From: SAR202 cluster bacterium
GTDB lineage: Bacteria; Chloroflexota; Dehalococcoidia; SAR202; CAJWER01
Reading direction: 5' to 3'
DNA: 6,334 nt
Assembly (NCBI GenBank): GCA_030740335.1
Contig: JASLXL010000251.1
Location: 1 to 6,334, forward strand
The position numbers were made by a program, and so were the translations under genes. Position 1 is the stretch's first letter. Each line of letters starts with the position of its first letter. A model generated the notes under the pieces. It did not search any database and was not told the origin of the DNA. It was given only the letters and a program-made list of their open reading frames with translations. Below are positions 1-5,508 of the stretch, piece by piece.

Positions 1-21
1 GGCATTTCTCCCCCTTTCTCC

Positions 22-57
22 GGCCCAGGTTACTAACATTACACCTGGACCAGTTTT
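22..57 (+). terminator. Possible intrinsic terminator (inverted repeat plus T run)
   Basis: Bases 22-30 (GGCCCAGGT) and 43-51 (ACCTGGACC) form an inverted repeat with one mismatch in nine pairs and a 12-base loop. On the plus strand the right arm is followed by AGTTTTC. This would suit the end of a rightward gene lying left of the window, convergent with the minus-strand iron-sulfur gene. The T run is short and the loop large, so it could equally be a protein-binding palindrome. Confidence 0.3.
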
Positions 58-103
58 CGGGGGGCAGGTCAAGCCTCCAGAACTGTCCAATTTCGCTGAC
101 ACC

Positions 104-1075
104 CTACGGAAACGTCTGCTGCACTACCTTGTGGGCCTTCTCGGAGGCCAGGCCGCCAGCCTGCATGCACGGGACCATGTCTGCCAGCACACGGTCGGGG
201 TCCCGCCACAGACGGTACTTTTTGTACTTGTCCTCGTATTCGATGTCCAAAGCCCGAGCGAAGACGCTGAGATAATGCTCTATGGCGAGAGGGTACTGCT
301 CTTCGTAAGCGCAGATTAAGCGCTGGCACCCGTGATAGAGGGGTGCAAAGGCCTCGACGCCAATGTAGTAGGCCTGTTGCAGTTGCCCCTCGATGATCTC
401 CTTCCAGACATCCATTCCCGTAGCCTGCTGGGCGTCCGGCGAGCAGGCCCGCCCCAGCCGAGTGTCGCTCTCAAGAGTCACGTATTCCAGGCCGGGGACT
501 CTCCGCAGAAGGGTCTCTGCCGCCCGGGCTTCGGCCAGACCCTTTGGGTCGCTGGAATGGTAGTGGAGAGTCACCCGCTGGCGCACCTCTCGTTTGAACT
601 CCAGTTCATCGACGTGTTCCGCGAGAAACTCGGTGACATGCTGTGTCTGGAAGGAGGAGGGCAATTGGAAGATCTCATCGTAGTAGGTGATGCATGAGGG
701 ACACCACATGACCACCCGCTCGGGCTGGAAGCGCTCCAAAAAGCGAACTGCGTTGCGGCCCATGGACTGAGCAAGCTCTATGTCGCCGAAGCTGTGGTAC
801 CCACCGCCGCAGCAGTAGGCCGGACCGCCGACCGCCACATGGTCTACCCCCAGAAGGTCAAAGATGTCGATAACGGTGCGAACCATGTGGGATGTCCGAA
901 GCACGTTGCACCCCAGGTAGAGCACCACTCGGTGGGGCTCCTCCTCTCTGGGAGGCACCGCTCGCCATTTCTTGTCCTCAGGAAGGGTCGTCAGGTCGTG
1001 GAGAAGGCGTATTTCTCGAAAGTATCCTGAATAGTCAAAATCTGACACTTTGCGGCTTGGTGCTCTCTTCACCAT
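104..1075 (-). CDS. CCG-domain (Fe-S)-binding oxidoreductase subunit, HdrB/GlcF-like
   Basis: A 323-residue soluble protein related to heterodisulfide reductase subunit B and the C-terminal half of glycolate oxidase GlcF. These proteins bind a non-cubane Fe-S cluster through CCG repeats and pass electrons within a larger redox complex. The first repeat is complete: Cys56 (LGCN), Cys88-Cys89 (YCCGGG) and Cys125/Cys128 (CPSC), with spacing close to the family consensus. The second repeat is degenerate: His/Ser stands near residue 173, a single Cys211 (ACSPDA) replaces the Cys pair, and Cys250 (YHGCQR) is followed by Cys255 instead of a CxxC. There is no N-terminal ferredoxin domain, so the length fits HdrB rather than full GlcF. 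The start at 1075 is chosen because AGGTGG lies about nine bases upstream. An ATG nine codons earlier (1102) has a poorly placed Shine-Dalgarno. It stands alone with no partner subunit visible, and its electron donor and acceptor are unknown. Confidence 0.85.
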   Translation of the reverse strand: MVKRAPSRKVSDFDYSGYFREIRLLHDLTTLPEDKKWRAVPPREEEPHRVVLYLGCNVLRTSHMVRTVIDIFDLLGVDHVAVGGPAYCCGGGYHSFGDIELAQSMGRNAVRFLERFQPERVVMWCPSCITYYDEIFQLPSSFQTQHVTEFLAEHVDELEFKREVRQRVTLHYHSSDPKGLAEARAAETLLRRVPGLEYVTLESDTRLGRACSPDAQQATGMDVWKEIIEGQLQQAYYIGVEAFAPLYHGCQRLICAYEEQYPLAIEHYLSVFARALDIEYEDKYKKYRLWRDPDRVLADMVPCMQAGGLASEKAHKVVQQTFP

Positions 1076-1102
1076 TGCTGTTCGCCACCTCTTCTCCAGC
1101 AT

Positions 1103-1368
1103 TCCCCGTATTGTAAACCGGAATTACCCATATCAGACTGCCTGGGCGTAACCGAGACGCCATTCTTGACGAGAGCCATGGTGGTATCACTCCCGAACAC
1201 CGTCAACCATCCAATCAAGTTCACAAAACCATCCGGCGGCGTCTTGAACTAGTCTTCGATGGGCAGCGGAGGTGGCTTTCACTACGTTCGCACCCCATTT
1301 GAACTCTCCGGGCACGCATGCCGCCCTTAGTTGCTTCTTTTCACCTCTGATGACCTCAAGTATATTCG
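1103..1368. other. Intergenic stretch without a recognisable gene
   Basis: This 266-base stretch lies between the CCG-domain gene and the decayed transposase. Reading frames here on both strands give low-complexity, cysteine- or serine-rich products that I do not recognise. Relative to the transposase scrap it is on the 3' side, so part of it may be the former IS end, but I could not identify a terminal repeat. Confidence 0.4.
1110..1138 (-). promoter_or_regulatory. Candidate promoter of the CCG-domain gene
   Basis: On the minus strand, TACAAT (1115-1110) is a good -10 hexamer. Seventeen bases upstream, GTCTGA (1138-1133) is only a weak -35. The predicted transcript would begin near 1103, essentially on the upstream ATG at 1102, which favours the start at 1075. 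Based on motif likeness only. Confidence 0.3.
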
Positions 1369-1569
1369 CTACCCTGGTGCTGGATGGAGCCGGGCGATAC
1401 GCTCCGATACTTGCCGGAATATCTCCCGGGACACTGCCACCTCGGCAAGTTGAAACACCAACCTCCTGGCATGCCGCACCAGACGTCCACCCATCTTGAT
1501 GAGCTTGGTCTGCACACTTCGCAGTGACCAGTGTTTCACTGACTTGACCTGCCCCCATCTTTGTACCAC
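1369..1569 (-). pseudogene. IS1380-type transposase, C-terminal remnant
   Basis: This frame encodes about 66 residues that resemble the last part of IS1380/IS4-type DDE transposases. The pattern is VKHWSLRSVQTKLIKMGG, then RLVRHARRLVFQLAEVA, then a short helix ending in a natural TAG. In this family the segment follows the catalytic core and contains the typical 'HWSL..L...L.K.G...V.HAR...FQ.AEVAV' pattern. The catalytic DDE residues are absent. An in-frame TAA sits two codons before the first GTG, and the sequence beyond shows no continuation, so the element is dead. It marks an old insertion between the iron-sulfur gene and alaS. The family call rests on remembered pattern, so IS4-superfamily is safer than the exact family. 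Confidence 0.6.
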
Positions 1570-1681
1570 TCGTTATGTCATTCCCACAAGGGCAACTCAT
1601 GATCACTTTAAGAGGGTGCTCCGAAGAGGAATCTTTTTGGAGATGGGGAGGGCCGAACTCTGTCGATGCTATACGATCCTG

Positions 1682-1843
1682 TCAAAACGCGAGCCAGCGG
1701 GCAGTCCACTCCGAGACCGCCTCGATCCACGCACCGGCGAGAATCCCGAAGTAGATCGCCAGGGCCAGGCCGAGGCTGCCGGCGCGATAACCGCCGACGA
1801 TCCCAGCATCCTCCAGCCCGCGCCTTCGGCTCTCATAGGACAT
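1682..1843 (-). CDS. Possible small single-pass membrane protein
   Basis: A 53-residue reading frame with a charged N-terminus (MSYESRRRGLEDAG) and one hydrophobic helix from about residue 22 to 44 (GLALAIYFGILAGAWIEAV), ending in a Trp-rich amphipathic tail. I recognise no family. In its favour are a natural-looking membrane segment and a perfect TATAAT box on the minus strand about 45 bases upstream of the start. Against it, the GGAAGG ribosome-binding sequence is only one base from this ATG and better placed for an overlapping ATG in another frame, whose Ser/Arg-rich product looks like a shadow. The same frame stays open up to 1987 but would then overlap the promoter, so the short start is preferred. 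It is divergent from alaS. Confidence 0.4.
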   Translation of the reverse strand: MSYESRRRGLEDAGIVGGYRAGSLGLALAIYFGILAGAWIEAVSEWTARWLAF

Positions 1844-1886
1844 ACCTTCCGAATAGTATCGAGCACGCCCGTTTAACGGCAGCGCC

Positions 1887-1915
1887 ATTATAGTCCAGAT
1901 TCCCCACGGCGTACA
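1887..1915 (-). promoter_or_regulatory. Candidate divergent promoter for the small membrane ORF
   Basis: On the minus strand TATAAT (1892-1887) is a perfect -10 hexamer. Seventeen bases upstream lies TGTACG (1915-1910), which shares three of six bases with the consensus -35. The predicted start of transcription near 1880 leaves a leader of roughly 37 bases before the ATG at 1843. It lies back to back with the alaS promoter, with only six bases between the two -35 boxes. Confidence 0.45.
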
Positions 1916-1921
1916 CTCTGT

Positions 1922-1950
1922 TTGACACCCCCGGGGGCCTAAACTACAAT
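1922..1950 (+). promoter_or_regulatory. Consensus sigma-70 promoter of alaS
   Basis: TTGACA (1922-1927) and TACAAT (1945-1950) are separated by exactly 17 bases. That gives a perfect -35 and a five-of-six -10. The spacer contains the perfect palindrome CCCCCGGGGG (1928-1937). Transcription would begin near 1957 and give an untranslated leader of about 100 bases before the alaS ATG. Confidence 0.7.
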
Positions 1951-1989
1951 CGATTGAGCGCCACCGGGCCGCTCTGTCTTCAGGCATTC

Positions 1990-2013
1990 ACGCCGTAGCT
2001 GGCGTTTTGCGCC
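1990..2013 (+). promoter_or_regulatory. Overlapping alternative hairpins in the alaS leader
   Basis: ACGCC (1990-1994) can pair with GGCGT (2001-2005), and the same GGCG can instead pair with CGCC (2010-2013). The first hairpin is followed by TTTT (2005-2008), giving a weak terminator-like shape. Mutually exclusive pairings in the leader of an aminoacyl-tRNA synthetase gene are suggestive of attenuation. The stems are only four to five pairs, and I see no T-box specifier/antiterminator signature, so this may be chance in GC-rich DNA. Confidence 0.2.
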
Positions 2014-2055
2014 GCGAGCCCATCCGCAGACCCCCGATCAGTAAAGAGACATTAT

Positions 2056-2391
2056 ATGACCAGCGACGAAATCCGAGAAGCATTCCTCAGCTACTTCGAG
2101 AGCCAGGACCACCTCAGAATGGCCAACTCACCGCTCATACTGGTGGGCGATCCGACCCTGCTGCTTACCAGCGCGGGTATGGTCCAGTTCAAGCCCTACT
2201 TCTCTGGCGAAACGACACCCACGAACCCGCGCCTGACCTTCTCCCAGAAGTCCTTCCGCACCGTGGATATCGACGAAGTGGGGGACTCGACACACCTGAC
2301 GCTGTTCGAGATGCTGGGCAACTTCAGCATCGGAGACTACTTCAAAAAGGAGGCCATAGTGTCGTTGGTCTACGATGTTGTCAGTAGTTAA
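2056..2391 (+). pseudogene. alaS: Alanyl-tRNA synthetase, N-terminal fragment truncated by rearrangement
   Basis: Encodes the first about 101 residues of alanyl-tRNA synthetase, a cytosolic class II enzyme that charges tRNA-Ala. The opening [14 protein letters not shown], the segment [17 protein letters not shown] and the motif-2 region [18 protein letters not shown] are hallmark AlaS sequence. After the codon at 2356-2358 the similarity stops. The frame runs ten more codons through unrelated bases to a TAA at 2389-2391, directly before the insertion sequence. A full AlaS is around 870 residues, so most of the catalytic domain and the tRNA-recognition, editing and C-Ala domains are missing, and the product cannot be a working synthetase. 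The start ATG follows an AAAGAGA weak ribosome site. Substitutions such as QKSFR where many relatives have QKCFR, and HLTLFEM for HLTFFEM, may be drift. An intact copy must exist elsewhere, or the assembly is wrong here. Confidence 0.88.
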
Positions 2392-2392
2392 C

Positions 2393-2412
2393 TGGTCAGG
2401 GAAAATGTCAGT
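2393..2412 (+). repeat. Left terminal inverted repeat of the insertion sequence
   Basis: Matches the complement of 4023-4042 at 17 of 20 bases, with mismatches at positions 3, 11 and 12. The inner nine bases (2404-2412) are also repeated in inverted orientation at 2423-2431, just inside the element. Confidence 0.8.
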
Positions 2413-2431
2413 TCATGAGAGGACTGACATT
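2404..2431 (+). promoter_or_regulatory. Perfect inverted repeat enclosing the transposase start
   Basis: AATGTCAGT (2404-2412) and ACTGACATT (2423-2431) are a perfect nine-base inverted repeat with a ten-base loop that contains the ATG at 2415 and the purine-rich GAGAGG. In mRNA this could fold and hide the start, a known way for insertion sequences to limit transposase made from outside transcripts. As DNA it could instead be a paired transposase-binding site, because both arms repeat the inner part of the terminal repeat. Confidence 0.55.
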
Positions 2432-3951
2432 GAGCGCAAAGGAACAGAACAGGTTACAGGTGTTGAACGGACTGTTGTCGGGTCAGTGGTGTATGAGTGA
2501 GGCAGCCCGAGTCATGGGGGTGAGTGAACGGCATGGATGGCGACTACTAGCAGCCTATGGGAAGGAAGGCGCAGCAGCCCTGGTGCACAAGAGCCGGGGA
2601 CGTAAGCCATCCAACGCCACGCCGATGGAGACGCAAGATTGGGTGGTGACCCTGGCGCAGGAGCGCTACAGGGGGATCAATCATAGTCACCTGACCGAGT
2701 TGTTGGCCGAACGGGAGGGAGTGACATTGTCTCGGCCCACGGTGAGGCGCATCCTGGTGAGAGCTGGAGTGGACAGTCCACGGCAACGTCGTCCACCACG
2801 GCATCGATGCCGCAGAGAGAGGATGCCACAGGAGGGGATGATGCTCCAACTGGATGGGAGCTATCATAGGTGGCTTGAGGATCGTGGACCCTGGCTGACG
2901 TTGCTTTTGGCTGTGGACGATGCCACAGGGACGGCGCCCTATGCACTGTTTCGAGAACAGGAGGATATCCAGGGGGTACTTGTCCCTTCTTGAGGGCATC
3001 ATCGAACGTAAGGGTATTCCCCTTTCGGTGTACACCGATGGTCATGCTGTGTTCCATAGCCGTCGTGATCGTCGGGGTTCTGGTGAGGTGAGCGTGGGCG
3101 GTTCGTCGACCCAGGGGTCTCGTGCCCTTGGGGAACTGGGAATCACTCAGATATCGGCCAATAGTCCCGAGGCGAAAGGGAGGGTAGAGCGAGCCAATGG
3201 CACCTTCCAGGACCGTCTGGTGGCGGAATTACGCCTGGCAGGGGCCGGCACTTTGGCAGAGGCCAATCAGGTGTTAGCAGACTTTCTGCCTCGTTTCAAC
3301 CAACGCTTCGGTGTACCTGCAGCCCAGCCAGAACCTACCTATCGTCCATTGGGTCCAGAACTGGACCTTGCTGGTGTGCTGTGCATCAAGGAACAGAGGA
3401 GAGTGGCGAGGGATAACACGGTGCAGTATCACGGTCAGACCTTGCAGCTGTATCCAGGAGATGATCGACCCAGCTATGCGGGGTCACGGGTAGAGGTCCA
3501 GGAGCGTCTGGACGGCCGTGTTGTCGTGAAATGCCATGGGAAAGTACTGACTCCTCAACAGGCACCAGCCCTGGCATCTGAACTTCGCTCTTACATCACA
3601 TCGCCACCTGTGGTCCCGTATGTATTGGCCCCGATACCTCAAAGGCCTGTTAGGGTCCTAAAACCCCGGGGACCGCTGGCAGGAGGGACCATCTGGTATC
3701 AGGATCCGGCCAGGAAGCAACTGCACCGGGACCTGGTGTTGGCTGGTATGGAGCGGGCGAGGCAGCGTGGCAAGCGCATCGGCAGGCCAAAGGTGAGTGA
3801 TGAGCCTGGGTTTGAGGAGCGGTTCAACGAGGTAGTCGAGCGCCTCGGAAGAGGGGCTATTCCTCGGCGGCAGGCCGCCCCCCTGGAACTGGGGATTGGT
3901 TTCGCGACCCTCAAACGCCTCCTGGACGGCCACATCGCGTCTCGAACATGA
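2415..3951 (+). pseudogene. ISNCY-type DDE transposase, frameshifted, with serine-recombinase-like tail
   Basis: Frame 1 (2415-2993, 192 residues) holds the N-terminal helix-turn-helix (MSEAARVMGVSERHGWRLL, about residues 27-45), the linker RPPRHR and the first catalytic Asp147 in QLDGSYHRWLE. Frame 2 takes over at the GGGGG run 2972-2976 (IQG then YLSLLEG). It carries the second Asp (YTDGHAVFH) and the Glu in EAKGRVERANGTFQDRL, then the C-terminal beta-barrel-like part. Removing one G restores a 511-residue reading frame with all three acidic residues, so this looks like a recent one-base insertion or a sequencing error. The last about 77 residues (3721-3951) do not look like transposase. 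ERARQRGKRIGRPKV plus a helix-turn-helix ending LELGIGFATLKRLL resembles the DNA-binding end of Hin/resolvase-type serine recombinases. A TTG at 2430, seven bases after AGAGG, is an alternative start. Confidence 0.82.
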
Positions 3952-4022
3952 TCGTCTGTCCCGACCCCTCGATTCACTGACACGGCTACGGCCTTGATCT
4001 AATTCTTTTACTGGAAGGTGCG

Positions 4023-4042
4023 ACTGACATAATCCCTGAACA
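4023..4042 (-). repeat. Right terminal inverted repeat of the insertion sequence
   Basis: Its complement reads TGTTCAGGGATTATGTCAGT and matches the left end at 17 of 20 positions. It lies 71 bases after the transposase stop. Reading across its outer edge goes directly into the SMP-30 gene fragment. Confidence 0.8.
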
Positions 4043-4281
4043 CCGAGGGCAACATCGTCACCACCGCCGGATACCGCCAGGGAGGCCCCGGCCCCGGCAT
4101 CTACGTTTTCTCGCCGTCGGGCGAGGTGTTGGAGACCCATCCCACACCGATGGACCGGCCAACCAACTGTAGCTTCGGCGGCCCCGACCTGACCACGCTC
4201 TACGTGACCACCGGCGAGGGGCACCTGCTCAAGGTTGAGACCGAACGCCGTGGAAGGTTCTGGTTCCCGCCGTCGAGCTAA
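4043..4281 (+). pseudogene. SMP-30/gluconolactonase/LRE family protein, C-terminal remnant
   Basis: About 79 codons in one frame encode the last part of an SMP-30-type six-bladed beta-propeller. This family includes lactonases that open sugar lactones using a bound divalent metal. Diagnostic segments are GPGIYVFSPSGEVLETHP, DRPTNCSFGGPDLTTLYVTTG and GHLLKVETERRG, in the family's usual order, ending in a natural TAA. The DRPTNC..GG..L.TLYVTTG block contains the last metal-site/propeller motif. The N-terminal two thirds are missing. The reading frame begins at the insertion sequence end, and upstream in frame there is a TAA inside the terminal repeat (4030-4032), so it cannot be expressed as a fusion. 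With the oxidoreductase downstream it probably belonged to a sugar-acid or lactone breakdown cluster. Confidence 0.8.
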
Positions 4282-4377
4282 CCCTCAGCCAATAACCCGA
4301 GTGCATCCAGTCTTTTGATAGCCCTGCCGGTTGCCAATATTCGGATTACCGGCGAGAGAAAAAAAGAAGGAGGAAAT
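4282..4377. other. Short intergenic region with small hairpin before the oxidoreductase
   Basis: Ninety-six bases separate the SMP-30 remnant from the oxidoreductase. GCCGGT (4326-4331) and ACCGGC (4348-4353) can form a six-pair stem with a 16-base loop just upstream of a purine-rich leader and the ribosome site. I see no convincing promoter here, so the downstream gene may once have depended on an operon promoter lost with the 5' part of the SMP-30 gene. Confidence 0.3.
4367..4373 (+). promoter_or_regulatory. Ribosome binding site fixing the oxidoreductase start
   Basis: AAGGAGG lies four bases before ATG at 4378. This strong site chooses that ATG over the longer open frame beginning 21 codons upstream, whose extra residues (rich in Lys/Glu) have no family counterpart. 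Confidence 0.85.
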
Positions 4378-5448
4378 ATGACGGACGAGACGATTAGAAT
4401 TGGATTCGTGGGCGCGGGCGACAACACCAGGGTCAGGCACATCCCCGGCTTCAGGAGGCAGGAAGGAGTGGAACTGGTCAGTGTCTGCAACCGCAGCAGG
4501 GAGTCCAGCCAGCGCATTTCAGACGAATTCGACATTCCCGTCGTATATGACAACTGGCTCGATCTGGTCCAGGCCGACGACACCAACGCCATCTGTATAG
4601 GCACCTGGCCGTACACCCATCGCACCATGGTACTGGCGGCGCTTGAGGCCAATAAGCATGTCCAGGTTGAGGCCCGTCTCTCCATGAACGCTCCGGAGGC
4701 CTACGAGATGCTGGCCGCTTCCCAGGCGAAGCCGCATCTCATCACCCAGGTCATTCCGGCCCCTCACACCCTGATGGTGGACAACATGATCAGGGACCTG
4801 ATCGCCGACGGGTATATCGGCGACCTCCTGTCTATGGATATGAGGTCGTCGAGCCCCTACCGCACCAAATCACAAATGCTGGACGGCGGTTTCATCGATC
4901 GCAGTGCCCCGATCGAATGGCGCCAGGACCGAGACCTGAGCGGGAACAACATCATGCACATGGGTATCTGGTACGAGTCCGTGATGCGATGGATCGGCCA
5001 TGTCTCCAGCGTTCTCGCGCAGACCCGCGTCAACGTTCCCATGCGCCCGAACACGGACGGTACGCCTGCCTTTATTTCCATCCCGGACCAGGTCGAGATA
5101 CTCTGCGATACGTACTCGGGTGCGCTGGTCCACATCCAGTTCAGCGACGTGTTCGGCCTGGCGGCACCCAGCCAGATATGGTTCTACGGTACAGAAGGCA
5201 CCATCTGCCTCGATGGGGAGAAAATGACCCTCACGGGCGGACGTAAAGGCGACGACAAGCTGTCGCCCATCGAGGTCCCTCCTGAAAAGGTCAAGGTCGA
5301 GCGAATGGAGGAAGAGTTCATCAACGCTATCCGCGGGCTCGAACCGATAACGCACACCAGCTTCGAATTTGCCGTGAAGTACGTGGAGTTTACCGAAGCG
5401 GTCAAGGTAAGCGCCCAGACCGGCCAGAAAATCCACCTGCCGCTGTAG
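4378..5448 (+). CDS. Gfo/Idh/MocA-family oxidoreductase with atypical active-site motifs
   Basis: A 356-residue cytosolic protein of the Gfo/Idh/MocA family, whose members usually reduce or oxidise sugars and sugar derivatives with NAD(P). Residues 6-125 form the N-terminal Rossmann fold with the dinucleotide-binding glycine motif GFVGAGDN (9-16). The rest is the alpha/beta C-terminal domain, including IWFYGTEGTICLDG. Length is normal and the start is fixed by AAGGAGG. Two signatures deviate. The usual EKP, whose Lys contacts the nicotinamide ribose and substrate, is EAR (98-100, in VQVEARLSMN). The usual D-x-x-x-H catalytic segment is NNIMHMGIWYE (190-200), with His194 at the Asp position and Trp198 at the His position. 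A sub-clade with EAR exists to my recollection, so this may be a different chemistry or a non-catalytic paralogue rather than decay. It lies downstream of the SMP-30 remnant in the same direction. Confidence 0.9.
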   Translation: MTDETIRIGFVGAGDNTRVRHIPGFRRQEGVELVSVCNRSRESSQRISDEFDIPVVYDNWLDLVQADDTNAICIGTWPYTHRTMVLAALEANKHVQVEARLSMNAPEAYEMLAASQAKPHLITQVIPAPHTLMVDNMIRDLIADGYIGDLLSMDMRSSSPYRTKSQMLDGGFIDRSAPIEWRQDRDLSGNNIMHMGIWYESVMRWIGHVSSVLAQTRVNVPMRPNTDGTPAFISIPDQVEILCDTYSGALVHIQFSDVFGLAAPSQIWFYGTEGTICLDGEKMTLTGGRKGDDKLSPIEVPPEKVKVERMEEEFINAIRGLEPITHTSFEFAVKYVEFTEAVKVSAQTGQKIHLPL

Positions 5449-5508
5449 CAGACCTGGAGCCTAGAAAAACTATCGAGGGTGTGTCCATGACAGGCCGATG
5501 GGTCGCCT

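Larger units (their letters stand above)
2393..4042 (+). mobile_element. Complete 1650-bp insertion sequence, ISNCY/IS1202-type
   Basis: The ends match as terminal inverted repeats: TGGTCAGGGAAAATGTCAGT on the left (2393-2412) and TGTTCAGGGATTATGTCAGT on the right (complement of 4042-4023), identical at 17 of 20 positions. Between them lies one transposase gene that fills the element. No direct repeat is visible outside the ends (left flank ...GTTAAC, right flank CCGAGG...). The flanks belong to two different genes, so this copy sits at a rearrangement junction. The family name comes from the transposase, and the ends were found by eye. The outermost three bases are less certain than the TCAGGG core. 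Confidence 0.8.

Noticed and set aside
332..697. 121-residue plus-strand frame
   Set aside because: It lies entirely opposite the CCG-domain gene, whose cysteine motifs are unmistakable.
1187..1606. 139-residue minus-strand reading frame
   Set aside because: It overlaps the recognisable transposase remnant in another frame, and its Cys/Gly/Ser-rich sequence shows no family pattern; treated as a shadow.
1669..1866. 65-residue minus-strand frame with a better spaced GGAAGG ribosome site (ATG within 1834-1836)
   Set aside because: Its Ser/Arg/Pro-rich product looks like an out-of-frame reading of the membrane helix frame; kept only as an alternative.
1957..2055. T-box riboswitch in the alaS leader
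   Set aside because: The leader is only about 100 bases, with no T-box consensus and no clear antiterminator; only weak alternative hairpins are present.
2972..2976. Programmed frameshifting in the transposase
   Set aside because: The GGGGG run needs a +1 shift rather than the common -1 on A6G or A7, so a simple indel is more likely.
3658..4224. 188-residue minus-strand frame spanning the right end of the IS
   Set aside because: It crosses the transposase tail, the terminal repeat and the SMP-30 remnant, so it cannot be an evolved gene.
4870..5436. 188-residue minus-strand frame opposite the oxidoreductase
   Set aside because: It lies antisense to a clear Gfo/Idh/MocA gene and looks like a mirror frame of GC-rich coding sequence.
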